Shown piece by piece: positions 53,719 through 60,810 of a DNA stretch of 64,000 nucleotides. The notes below the pieces were generated by a model, which did not search any database, had not been told where the DNA came from, and saw nothing but the letters and a program-made list of their open reading frames with translations. Each line of letters opens with the position of its first letter. Positions within the stretch are counted from its first letter, which is position 1. Source of the stretch: an uncultured Veillonellaceae bacterium (GTDB lineage Bacteria; Bacillota; Negativicutes; Veillonellales; Dialisteraceae); NCBI GenBank assembly GCA_958348245.1, contig CATVYJ010000005.1, forward strand, positions 115,169 through 179,168, in the 5' to 3' direction. The translations under genes were made by a program, and so were the position numbers.

Positions 53719-54012
53719 ATGCGCGCATGCGGAGAGGGGCTCCGGCGGATATTCCGCAGATTGGGTGGAGACCGCCGCGATGGGAACGACCCGGTAAAAA
53801 GGAAATCGGAAAATTATAAACAATCTAAATTATAGTTGCGGGGGGGGGTCTTAAAATGTGGTATATTGACGGTAACCGGGAAGATATCCCCAGCTTCTCC
53901 GGCGGACAGAATCAGACGAAACGGGCGGTATGGAGGAAACAAGGCAGCTCTGGAGCGGCTCCTTTCCGACGATTCTCGAAAAAATCCACGGGGAAAAAGA
54001 AAGGAGCGAAGA
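53719..54012 (+). promoter_or_regulatory. Porin promoter and leader with a nine-G tract
   Basis: An A+T-rich upstream patch leads to TTGCGG (53836-53841) and TATATT (53862-53867), a candidate -35/-10 pair 20 bases apart. A run of nine G (53840-53848) begins inside the -35 and lies in the spacer. Losing three G would give the optimal 17-base spacing. A leader of about 140 bases follows, ending with AAGGAGCG before the porin ATG. Confidence 0.6.
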
Positions 54013-55320
54013 ATGATGAAAAAAATTCTCGCAATGGCAGCTGTAGCTGCTCTCGCTGCAGGCGCATCCGCTTATGCAGCCAATCCGTTCTCCGATGTGT
54101 CCACCTCCGACTGGGCATATCAGGCAGTGGCTGATCTCTCTGATCAGGGCATCGTAGAAGGCTATCCGGACGGCACCTTCAAAGGCCAGACGAACATCAC
54201 CCGCTACGAAATGGCGCAGATCGTAGCCCGCCTGATGGCGAAAGAAGACCAGTACAATGCGGAACAGCGCGCCACCATCGACAAACTGGCTGCTGAATAC
54301 GCAGACGAACTGGACAGCCTCGGCGTACGCGTAAGCAACCTCGAAAAGAAAGTGGGCAACATCTCCTGGAGCGGCGATGCCCGTATGCGTTACCAGAGCA
54401 AGGACAACAGTGCTGACGAAAGCTGGAACGGCCGTATCCGCATCAACATGAAGGGCCAGGTCAACGACAGCACCACCGTGAACGCGCGCTTCACCTCCGG
54501 CAACGTTGATCTTGACGGCGAAGGCAGCAACAACGGCGATGTCAGTGCAGAAGTGCTGAATGTAAAACATGACTTCGGCGCGTGGGATGTCACCCTCGGC
54601 CGCTATGGCATGACCCTCGGCAATCAGGGCGGCTGGCTCTATGGCGCATCCAATGGCTTTGACGGAGCGGAAGTATCGGCGCAGTTCGGCAAAGTGAACC
54701 TCGCTGTCGGCTATGGCCAGTTCAATACTGGATTTGATTATAATGCAAAAGATGACGGTTTTGATGCAACGACTGATGACACCTTCTACGTAAAAGCTGA
54801 TGCAGACTTTGGAACGTTTGACCTGTATGCTAACTACCTCTCCATGAATCTGGACGTAGATAATACACTGAAAGCAGTCGGTGTTGACGAAGCCAACATC
54901 TGGGGCGTCGGCCTGATTGTGCCGATCAGCGATTTCCGTGTGTTCGGCGAATACTGGCAGAATACGGAAGACTATGAAGGCGCTGAAGACTCCTCCTGGA
55001 ACGCAGGCATCGGCTACGGCAAGAAAGACCTGAAGAAGCCCGGCACCTGGCAGCTCGACCTCGCGTACAACGACGTGGCGGCGGCGACCTACTTCGGCGG
55101 CACCGGCCTCAACACCGATATCCTCGATACGCTGCTGACCGGCGGCAAGGATGCGTCCCAGTATGAAGAAATCAAATTCTGGAACGCCATCGCGGAAGTC
55201 ACCCTCATGCAGAACATGTACCTCCATGCAGAATATGCATTCGCTGCGGAAGGGGAAGGCGAAGGCACCACCGGCGATCCGGACGATACGTGGATGGTAT
55301 CCCTGAACTACGTGTTCTAA
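54013..55320 (+). CDS. SLH-domain porin (Negativicutes outer-membrane tether type)
   Basis: A 435-aa outer-membrane protein. It has a Sec signal peptide (ending ASAYAAN), then one SLH domain (FSDVSTSDWAYQAVADLSDQ ... ITRYEMAQIVARLM), which in Negativicutes binds modified peptidoglycan. A short coiled-coil linker (AEYADELDSLGVRVSNLEKK) precedes a beta-barrel of about 320 residues ending in YVF, the usual C-terminal aromatic. It is a general diffusion porin that also ties the outer membrane to the cell wall. Codon use is biased as in the propionate genes, consistent with an abundant protein. The start is at the first of two ATGs after AAGGAGCGAAGA. A terminator follows. Confidence 0.93.
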   Translation: MMKKILAMAAVAALAAGASAYAANPFSDVSTSDWAYQAVADLSDQGIVEGYPDGTFKGQTNITRYEMAQIVARLMAKEDQYNAEQRATIDKLAAEYADELDSLGVRVSNLEKKVGNISWSGDARMRYQSKDNSADESWNGRIRINMKGQVNDSTTVNARFTSGNVDLDGEGSNNGDVSAEVLNVKHDFGAWDVTLGRYGMTLGNQGGWLYGASNGFDGAEVSAQFGKVNLAVGYGQFNTGFDYNAKDDGFDATTDDTFYVKADADFGTFDLYANYLSMNLDVDNTLKAVGVDEANIWGVGLIVPISDFRVFGEYWQNTEDYEGAEDSSWNAGIGYGKKDLKKPGTWQLDLAYNDVAAATYFGGTGLNTDILDTLLTGGKDASQYEEIKFWNAIAEVTLMQNMYLHAEYAFAAEGEGEGTTGDPDDTWMVSLNYVF

Positions 55321-55350
55321 TCCATAAACGAACGAAAACCAAGGCCGAAA

Positions 55351-55379
55351 GAGAGAATCCGAAAGGGTTCTCTTTTTTG
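55351..55379 (+). terminator. Terminator after the porin gene
   Basis: GAGAGAATCC-GAAA-GGGTTCTCT stem and six T; one base different in the loop region from the hairpin at 28322. Confidence 0.87.
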
Positions 55380-55383
55380 TTAT

Positions 55384-55437
55384 GCCCGGCGCGCCCTCGC
55401 CCGGCCGCGCGTGTGGCACCTGTCGTGGAAGCGGTGA
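55384..55437 (+). pseudogene. 3'-end remnant of a third gene related to the 51132 gene
   Basis: The frame reads ARRALARPRVWHLSWKR and a stop. The 51132 protein ends GALARTLTTSRVWALSWKRS. The stretch of DNA GTCGTGGAAGCGGT is nearly shared with TTTCGTGGAAGCGGT at the other site. Both are followed within about 35-40 bases by a similar CAGGGAA...CCCTGC terminator. It looks like the tail of a lost paralogue, left behind after a deletion that removed the rest. Confidence 0.55.
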
Positions 55438-55466
55438 GCGTGAAAACAGAATAGAACGCAAAAAAA

Positions 55467-55492
55467 GAGCAGGGAATGTCCCTGCTTTTTTC
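55467..55492 (+). terminator. Terminator following the 55384 remnant
   Basis: AGCAGGG-AATG-TCCCTGCT stem followed by six T; close in sequence to the terminator at 53692. Confidence 0.82.
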
Positions 55493-55509
55493 GCGTGCCA
55501 GCGCGGCAA

Positions 55510-55532
55510 AAGAAAAGCGCCCGGACGGGCGC
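55510..55532 (-). terminator. Terminator after deoR-type gene
   Basis: On the minus strand GCGCCC-GTCC-GGGCGC is followed by TTTTCTTTT, seven bases past the stop at 55539. Confidence 0.78.
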
Positions 55533-55538
55533 GGTGCA

Positions 55539-56297
55539 TCAGAGGATGCGGAGGCCGGCGGCGAGGTAGCGCGCTTTGTCCTCCGGGCGGACGGCGTTGT
55601 CCATGAAGATGGGCGGAGCCTCCCGGGGCGGGAAGACCTGCCGCTTCGCCACGCGGTCCAGCTTGGTGGAGTCCATCACGGCGGCGGTGTGGCGCGCGTT
55701 CCGGCAGAGGGTCTGGATGATGGGGATTTCCTCGAGGCGGAAGTCCGTGAGGCCCGCTTCGGTGTGGAGCGCGTTGACGGAGAGAAAGCACAGGTCCGGG
55801 AAGAAGCGGGAGACGGCCTGTTCGCATTCGCTGCCGCAGGTGGACTGCTCCGCCCCGTCGAGGCGGCCCCCGACGAGGCGCACCGCGCAGCAGGGGCTCT
55901 CCGCGGCGGCGGTGGCGGCGGCGAGATTGTTTGTAACGACCGTGCAGGGGATGCCCGCCCGCGCGAGCTCGCCGGCGAGGATGGTATTGGTCGTGCCGGA
56001 GTTCAGAAAAATCACGTCGCCTTTTTTGACCCATTCGAGGGCTTTCCGGGAGGCTTCCTTCTTCCGGTCGATGTTGATGATTTCCCGGCCCTTGAAGGGA
56101 TAGAACTGCTCCGCCGGGCGGATGGCTTTCGCGCCGCCCCGGACGTACTGGAGCAGGCCGTCCCGGTCCATGGCTTTCAGGTCGCGGCGGATGGTGTCCA
56201 CGGAGACGCCGAGCGTTTCCGCGAGCGGTTCGAGTTTCAGCACCGGCGACTGGCTGAGCGCCTGCAGTATGAGAGATTTTCGTTCTTCCTGAATCAT
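55539..56297 (-). CDS. DeoR family transcriptional regulator
   Basis: A 252-aa repressor. The N-terminal winged helix-turn-helix (residues about 5-55: ERKSLILQALSQSPVLKLEP, then LGVSVDTIRRDLKAMDRDGL) is classical DeoR. The C-terminal sugar-phosphate-isomerase-like effector domain has the motif GDVIFLNSGTTNTILA. The start at 56297 follows AAAGGAGGA; earlier in-frame codons lack a ribosome site. It is divergent from the phosphonate operon across a 364-base region containing phased TTTRC boxes. It therefore probably represses that operon, and perhaps itself. The effector could be phosphonoacetaldehyde or a related phosphate compound, which is inference. Confidence 0.93.
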   Translation of the reverse strand: MIQEERKSLILQALSQSPVLKLEPLAETLGVSVDTIRRDLKAMDRDGLLQYVRGGAKAIRPAEQFYPFKGREIINIDRKKEASRKALEWVKKGDVIFLNSGTTNTILAGELARAGIPCTVVTNNLAAATAAAESPCCAVRLVGGRLDGAEQSTCGSECEQAVSRFFPDLCFLSVNALHTEAGLTDFRLEEIPIIQTLCRNARHTAAVMDSTKLDRVAKRQVFPPREAPPIFMDNAVRPEDKARYLAAGLRIL

Positions 56298-56319
56298 GGG
56301 TCCTCCTTTGCTTTTCCTT

Positions 56320-56348
56320 ATTGTACGGCACGCCGGGCGGGCCGGCAA
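56320..56348 (-). promoter_or_regulatory. Promoter of the deoR-type gene
   Basis: On the minus strand TTGCCG (56343-56348), a 17-base spacer and TACAAT (56320-56325). Confidence 0.7.
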
Positions 56349-56367
56349 TGGGGCCGCCGCCGGATTC

Positions 56368-56428
56368 TGCGGGAATTTACCGGGATTTGCCGGAAGAAAT
56401 CGGGTGATGTGCAGGAAATTTCCCGCAG
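56368..56428. promoter_or_regulatory. Inverted repeat and paired TTTRC boxes upstream of deoR
   Basis: CTGCGGGAATT (56368-56378) and AATTTCCCGCAG (56417-56428) form an inverted repeat around two boxes, TTTACCGGGA (56376) and TTTGCCGGAA (56386), 10 bases apart. Possible operator or looping site for the DeoR protein. Confidence 0.45.
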
Positions 56429-56495
56429 ACCCCGGAAAGAAGCGGCCGGGGCGGTCGTTTCCCGGAATAGGAAGAAAACGCAGAAGGACGCATGA

Positions 56496-56563
56496 TTTGC
56501 AATAATTTGCTAAATTTTACGGAAGTTTTGCCGGATTTTACGAAACTTTTTCCAACTATTTGC
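56496..56563 (+). promoter_or_regulatory. Helically phased TTTRC box array before phnX (candidate DeoR operator)
   Basis: Seven boxes start at 56496, 56506, 56516, 56527, 56537, 56548 and 56559: TTTGC, TTTGC, TTTAC, TTTGC, TTTAC, TTTTC and TTTGC. Steps are 10 or 11 bases, one DNA turn, so all face the same side. The last box overlaps the -35 hexamer of the phnX promoter, which suits repression by a protein bound cooperatively. Confidence 0.6.
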
Positions 56564-56590
56564 GGTAAATCCATACGGAGACGGTATGAT
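56560..56590 (+). promoter_or_regulatory. Probable promoter of the phosphonate operon
   Basis: TTGCGG (56560-56565) and TATGAT (56585-56590) with a 19-base spacer, longer than ideal. The -35 hexamer overlaps the last phased box. Confidence 0.5.
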
Positions 56591-56661
56591 ACAACCATCG
56601 AAGGCATCCATGCACCGCATGGGCCTCTGTACAGCGGCAGCGCCGCGGAAGGAGTTTTCAC

Positions 56662-57429
56662 ATGAAATGGGAAGGTATCGTATTGGACTGGGCGGGCACG
56701 ACGGTCGACTTCGGCTCCATGTCCCCGGTGAAGGTGTTTACGGCGATCTTTGAGGAGGCGGGAATCCCCGTCACGGAGGAAGAGGTGCGCCGCCCCATGG
56801 GCATGCTCAAGCGGGACCACATCCGCACGATGCTCGCCATGCCCCGCATCCGCGGCGCGTGGGAAGCGGCTTACGGCAGCGCGCCGGAGGAGGGAGACGT
56901 GGACCGCCTGTACGGCCGGTTCGAGCCCATGCTCCTCGAAGTGCTCCGCGCGGGGACAGACGTGAAGCCCCATGTGCCGGAGACGGCGGCAGAGCTGCGG
57001 CGGCGGGGGTACCGGCTGGGCAGCACCACCGGATTCAATGACGCCATGATGGCCCTCGTCATTCCTTCGGCGAAGGCCGGCGGCTACGAGGCGGACTACT
57101 GGGTGAGCGCGGACGGCGCAGACGGGCACGGCCGGCCCTGGCCGTACATGATTTTCCGGAACATGATGCACTTCGGCTGGTCCGACGTGCGCCGCGTCCT
57201 CAAGGTGGGGGACACCGTGGAGGATATCCGGGAAGGACAGCACGCGGGGTGCGCCACGGCGGGGATCGTCGTGGGGAGCTCCGTCATGGGCCTCACGAAA
57301 GCGGAGTACGACGCGCTCTCCGACGAGGAAAAAGAAGCGGCGTGCCGCCGGACGGAGCAGGTCTACCGCGAAGCCGGCGCGGACTACATCCTCCGGGATA
57401 TCCGCGGCCTGCTCGATCTGGCGGAATGA
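56662..57429 (+). CDS. phnX: Phosphonoacetaldehyde hydrolase (phosphonatase)
   Basis: HAD-superfamily enzyme, 255 aa, cleaving phosphonoacetaldehyde to acetaldehyde and phosphate. The nucleophile motif is DWAGTTVD (Asp9). The cap-domain lysine that forms the Schiff base is Lys50 (MGMLKRDHIRTML), matching Lys53 of the Bacillus enzyme. The later HAD motifs are GSTTGFND and VGDTVEDIREGQHAG. First gene of a six-gene operon with phnD, phnC, two phnE genes and an alcohol dehydrogenase. The 2-aminoethylphosphonate transaminase (phnW) that usually supplies its substrate is absent here. The ribosome site is AAGGAG. Confidence 0.95.
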   Translation: MKWEGIVLDWAGTTVDFGSMSPVKVFTAIFEEAGIPVTEEEVRRPMGMLKRDHIRTMLAMPRIRGAWEAAYGSAPEEGDVDRLYGRFEPMLLEVLRAGTDVKPHVPETAAELRRRGYRLGSTTGFNDAMMALVIPSAKAGGYEADYWVSADGADGHGRPWPYMIFRNMMHFGWSDVRRVLKVGDTVEDIREGQHAGCATAGIVVGSSVMGLTKAEYDALSDEEKEAACRRTEQVYREAGADYILRDIRGLLDLAE

Positions 57430-57463
57430 AAAAAGTACAGGCAGTAGAAAAAGGAGAACAGCA

Positions 57464-58387
57464 ATGAAATTACATCGTATGCTCAGAGGAATCGGCATGG
57501 CCTGCCTGCTCGGCGCAGCGGCGGCGGGGCTCGCGGGATGCGGCGGCTCCGGAGAGAGCGCGCAGAAGACCTTCACCATCGCGTACGCGCCGAATGAATC
57601 GACGGAACAGAGCGCGGACGCCCGGGGCGGCATGGCGAAGGACCTGTCGAAGGCGCTCGGCATGGACGTGAAGGAAATCAACGCGTCGGACTACAACGGC
57701 ATCGTGGAGGCGCTCCGCACGAAAAAGGCGGACATGGCCTACCTCGGCTCGGAGGGCATCGCGCTCGCGAACAAGCGCATGGACGGCAACGTGGACGTCA
57801 TCGCCATGAAAGCCCCCGGCGGCGACAAGGCGAAAGCGGTGTACCACTCCGTCTTCATTACCCGTTCTGACCGGAACGACATCAACAGCCTCGAAGATGT
57901 GAAAAATAAGAAAATGGCCTTCGTGGACCCGGCGTCCACCTCGGGCAATCTCATCCCCACGGGCATGCTGGTGAAAGCTTTCCCGGCGGACCATCTGGAT
58001 GCGGAAGCGCTCCACGTGAACGACGGCTTCTTCCAGTCCGCCATCTACTCGGGCAAGCATCAGGCGAGCATTCAGGCGGTGGCGAAAGGCGACGTGGACG
58101 TGGCGGCCGTGTCCGATCAGATTCTGCAGGCGGAATTCGACGCGGGCAACGTGCAGAAGAGCGACATCAAAATCATCGCCACCTCCGACCCCATCCCGGC
58201 GGAGGGCATGATCATCCGCGCGGACATGGATAAGGATCTCCGGGGCAAAGTCACGGATTTCCTCCTGAGCTACGACAATGAAGACTATTTCACGAAGGTC
58301 ATCAAGCTGAAGGGAGCCCGCTTCGCGCCTGCGTCGCTGGCGGACTACCAGCCCATCATTGACCTGAACAATCTGCTCGGCAAGTAA
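57464..58387 (+). CDS. phnD: Phosphonate ABC transporter substrate-binding lipoprotein
   Basis: Periplasmic phosphonate-binding lipoprotein, 307 aa. A lipoprotein signal with lipobox LAGC (about residues 22-25) precedes the PhnD fold: FTIAYAPNESTEQ, then DYNGIVEALRTKKADMAYLG, FVDPASTSGNLIPTGML and the C-terminal GARFAPASLADYQPI. The serine/threonine-rich ligand loop is present. It lies 34 bases after phnX in a coupled operon. The bound phosphonate is not predictable, but the downstream enzymes point to a two-carbon phosphonate. Confidence 0.93.
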   Translation: MKLHRMLRGIGMACLLGAAAAGLAGCGGSGESAQKTFTIAYAPNESTEQSADARGGMAKDLSKALGMDVKEINASDYNGIVEALRTKKADMAYLGSEGIALANKRMDGNVDVIAMKAPGGDKAKAVYHSVFITRSDRNDINSLEDVKNKKMAFVDPASTSGNLIPTGMLVKAFPADHLDAEALHVNDGFFQSAIYSGKHQASIQAVAKGDVDVAAVSDQILQAEFDAGNVQKSDIKIIATSDPIPAEGMIIRADMDKDLRGKVTDFLLSYDNEDYFTKVIKLKGARFAPASLADYQPIIDLNNLLGK

Positions 58388-58418
58388 AAACGGAAGCGCC
58401 GCTTCCGAAGGAGGATGT

Positions 58419-59198
58419 ATGGAACCGCTGCTCCAGTTTGACGATGTGAGCAAAGTGTACAAGAACGGCGTGCAGGGACTGTCCCACGTGTCGTTTTCCG
58501 TGGAGGCCGGGGAATTTGTGGCGGTCATCGGGCCGTCCGGCGCGGGGAAATCCACCCTGCTCCGGTCCATCAACCGCCTGCAGGACATCACGTCCGGGCG
58601 GGTGCTCCTCCGCGGGGAGGACATCTCCCGCGCGTCCGGAAAGAAGCTCCGCGCCATGCGCGCCCGCATCGGCATGATTTTTCAGAATTACAATCTGGTG
58701 TACCGCCTGTCGGCCATACAGAATGTGCTCCACGGCCGGCTGGGGTACATGCCGTCCTGGCGGGGCGCGCTGGGCCTCTATGCGGAGGAAGACCGGGAGA
58801 AAGCGGCGGCCCTGCTCGAGGAAATCCAGATGGGAGACTTCCTGAACGCGCGGGCGGCGGATCTCTCGGGCGGGCAGAAGCAGCGCGTGGGCATCGCCCG
58901 GGCGTTCATGCAGGAGCCGGCGCTGCTCCTGGCGGACGAGCCCATCGCGTCGCTCGATCCGTCCAGCGCAAAGATCGTCATGGACCGGCTGCACGCCATG
59001 GCGAAGCGCCGGCACACGGCGTGCCTTGTGAATCTCCACCAGATCGGCGCGGCGAAAGCCTACGCGGACCGCATCATCGGCCTGCGGCGCGGGACGGTGG
59101 TCTTCGACGGGCCGCCGGAGGCGCTCACCGACGCGGCGGTGGAGACGGTGTACGGCGCGCCCGCGCGGGAGCTCGCCGGGCAGGAGCGCGCGTCATGA
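58419..59198 (+). CDS. phnC: Phosphonate ABC transporter ATP-binding protein
   Basis: ABC ATPase, 259 aa. Walker A is GPSGAGKSTLLRSI; the Q-loop is in IFQNYNLVYRLS; the signature is LSGGQKQRVGIARA; Walker B is LLADEPIASLD; the switch His is in VNLHQIG. LVYRLSAIQNVLHGRLGYMP is characteristic of PhnC. Its stop overlaps the start of the first permease by 4 bases. Confidence 0.96.
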   Translation: MEPLLQFDDVSKVYKNGVQGLSHVSFSVEAGEFVAVIGPSGAGKSTLLRSINRLQDITSGRVLLRGEDISRASGKKLRAMRARIGMIFQNYNLVYRLSAIQNVLHGRLGYMPSWRGALGLYAEEDREKAAALLEEIQMGDFLNARAADLSGGQKQRVGIARAFMQEPALLLADEPIASLDPSSAKIVMDRLHAMAKRRHTACLVNLHQIGAAKAYADRIIGLRRGTVVFDGPPEALTDAAVETVYGAPARELAGQERAS

Positions 59199-59968
59199 TG
59201 CCGCGGCAGGAGCGGAGCGCGGTCCGCGCCATGGCGGGCATCCTCGTCCTGTCCTTTGCCGTCGCCACCTTCCACACGGGATTTCAGCCCGGGGACGTGC
59301 TGTTTCAGCTCGGCGGGGCGTGGACCTTCCTGACGGAAGATTTCCTGCCGCCGGACTTCCGGTTCACCCCGGTCATTCTGGAGAGCCTCGCCGTGACGGC
59401 GGCCCTGGCTGTCGCCTCCGCCTCCGCCGCCGCGGTGTTTGCCGCCGGCGCGGCCGTGCTGGGGAGCGAGCTCCTCTCGCCGTCGAAAGCGCTCGCCGTC
59501 TCCATCCGGGGGCTGGCGACCTTTCTCCGCAATATCCCCACCCTCGTGTGGGCGTTCATCCTCTTTTCCTCCCTCGGCGTCGGCACGGGCGTGGGATTCG
59601 CCGCGCTCTTCATCACGAGCTTCGCCTTCATGACCCGCGCCTTCATCGAAGTCATCGACGAGATCCCGCCGGGCGCGGTGGAGAGCCTCGCCGCCGTGGG
59701 GGCCTCCTTCTGGGAGCGCGTCTTCCAGTGCGTCTTCCCCTCGTGCATCGCGGGCTTCATCTCGTGGTACCTGTACTGTCTGGAAGTGAATATCCGCTCG
59801 TCCACCGTGGTGGGCATGGTCGGCGGGGGAGGCATCGGCATGGTGCTCCTGTCCTATCTGAAAGCGTTCAAATACGCGGAAGCTTCCGGCATTATCCTCA
59901 TGATCGCCGTCATCGTCATCCTTGTGGACCGGCTGACGGATTTCCTCAGAAAGAAGGCAGCGGAGTGA
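59195..59968 (+). CDS. phnE: Phosphonate ABC transporter permease, first PhnE
   Basis: Inner-membrane permease, 257 aa with about six helices. The coupling-helix (EAA) region reads SLAAVGASFWERVFQCVFP, and IPTLVWAFILFSSLGVGTGV is typical of PhnE. The start at 59195 overlaps the phnC stop (ATGA). A longer frame upstream lies wholly inside phnC and is rejected. It forms the membrane pore with the second PhnE encoded next. Confidence 0.93.
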   Translation: MMPRQERSAVRAMAGILVLSFAVATFHTGFQPGDVLFQLGGAWTFLTEDFLPPDFRFTPVILESLAVTAALAVASASAAAVFAAGAAVLGSELLSPSKALAVSIRGLATFLRNIPTLVWAFILFSSLGVGTGVGFAALFITSFAFMTRAFIEVIDEIPPGAVESLAAVGASFWERVFQCVFPSCIAGFISWYLYCLEVNIRSSTVVGMVGGGGIGMVLLSYLKAFKYAEASGIILMIAVIVILVDRLTDFLRKKAAE

Positions 59969-59969
59969 T

Positions 59970-60797
59970 ATGGATACACAGCAGAGCGCGGACGCCGTGA
60001 CGGCGCTTCCTTCGCGGCGCGGCAAAATCGACATCGGCGTGGCCGGGAGCGGGCATTTCACCGCGTATTTCCTCGCCGGGGCGGCGGCGCTCTCCGCGGC
60101 GTCCCTGGCCCTTCTCGGCATCGACTGGGCGCGTCTGGCGGGCCGCGCGGGCGACATCGGGCTCATCTTCTGGCGCATGGCCCACTTCACCCTCGACCAC
60201 GCGGACTTCACCCTCCTGTCCTTTCTGGACACCTTCTCCATCATGGTGCTCGCCACGGTGTACAGCTTCTTTCTGGGGCTCGGCTTCGGCCTCCTTGCTG
60301 CGCGGAACGTCACCGGCCCGGTCGTGTCGGCTCTCGTGAAAGCGGTCTTCACCTTCCTCCGCGCCGTGCCCACGCCCGTGTGGGTCCTGCTCACGCTGGT
60401 GTGCTTCGGCTTCGGCCCCGCCGCGGGCATCACGGGCCTCTCCGTGCACACCACGGCCTTCTTTACGAAATCGTTCGCCCAGTCCTTTGAAGACGTGCCG
60501 CAGGACACCGTGGACGCCCTCGCCGCCCTCGGCGCGACCCGGCTCCAGATCATCGCCTGCGCCCTCCTGCCCGCCGCGGCCACCCAGCTCGTCGCCTGGA
60601 CGGCGCTCCGCTTCGAGATCAATTTCTCCGAATGCGCCATCCTCGGCATGGTCGGCGCGGGGGGCATCGGCTTCGCCATCTCCGCCGCCATCCAGAACTA
60701 CGACTACGGGGAAGCGGGCCTCGCGGTCTTTCTCGTCTTCCTCTTCGCCTTCTGCATGGAGCGGGGATTTCTCTATGTGAAAAAAATCATTCGATGA
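59970..60797 (+). CDS. phnE: Phosphonate ABC transporter permease, second PhnE
   Basis: Second permease subunit, 275 aa. After a 35-residue polar N-terminus come about six helices, with RAVPTPVWVLLTLVCFGFG and an EAA loop DALAALGATRLQIIACALLP. Two-permease phnDCEE arrangements are common. It starts two bases after the first permease stop and ends 13 bases before the dehydrogenase gene. Confidence 0.93.
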   Translation: MDTQQSADAVTALPSRRGKIDIGVAGSGHFTAYFLAGAAALSAASLALLGIDWARLAGRAGDIGLIFWRMAHFTLDHADFTLLSFLDTFSIMVLATVYSFFLGLGFGLLAARNVTGPVVSALVKAVFTFLRAVPTPVWVLLTLVCFGFGPAAGITGLSVHTTAFFTKSFAQSFEDVPQDTVDALAALGATRLQIIACALLPAAATQLVAWTALRFEINFSECAILGMVGAGGIGFAISAAIQNYDYGEAGLAVFLVFLFAFCMERGFLYVKKIIR

Positions 60798-60810
60798 AAC
60801 GAGGCAGTCT

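Noticed and set aside
59021..59194. Longer N-terminus of the first phnE inside phnC
   Set aside because: The ATG overlapping the phnC stop gives a normal PhnE length and typical coupling; the upstream part is phnC in another frame.
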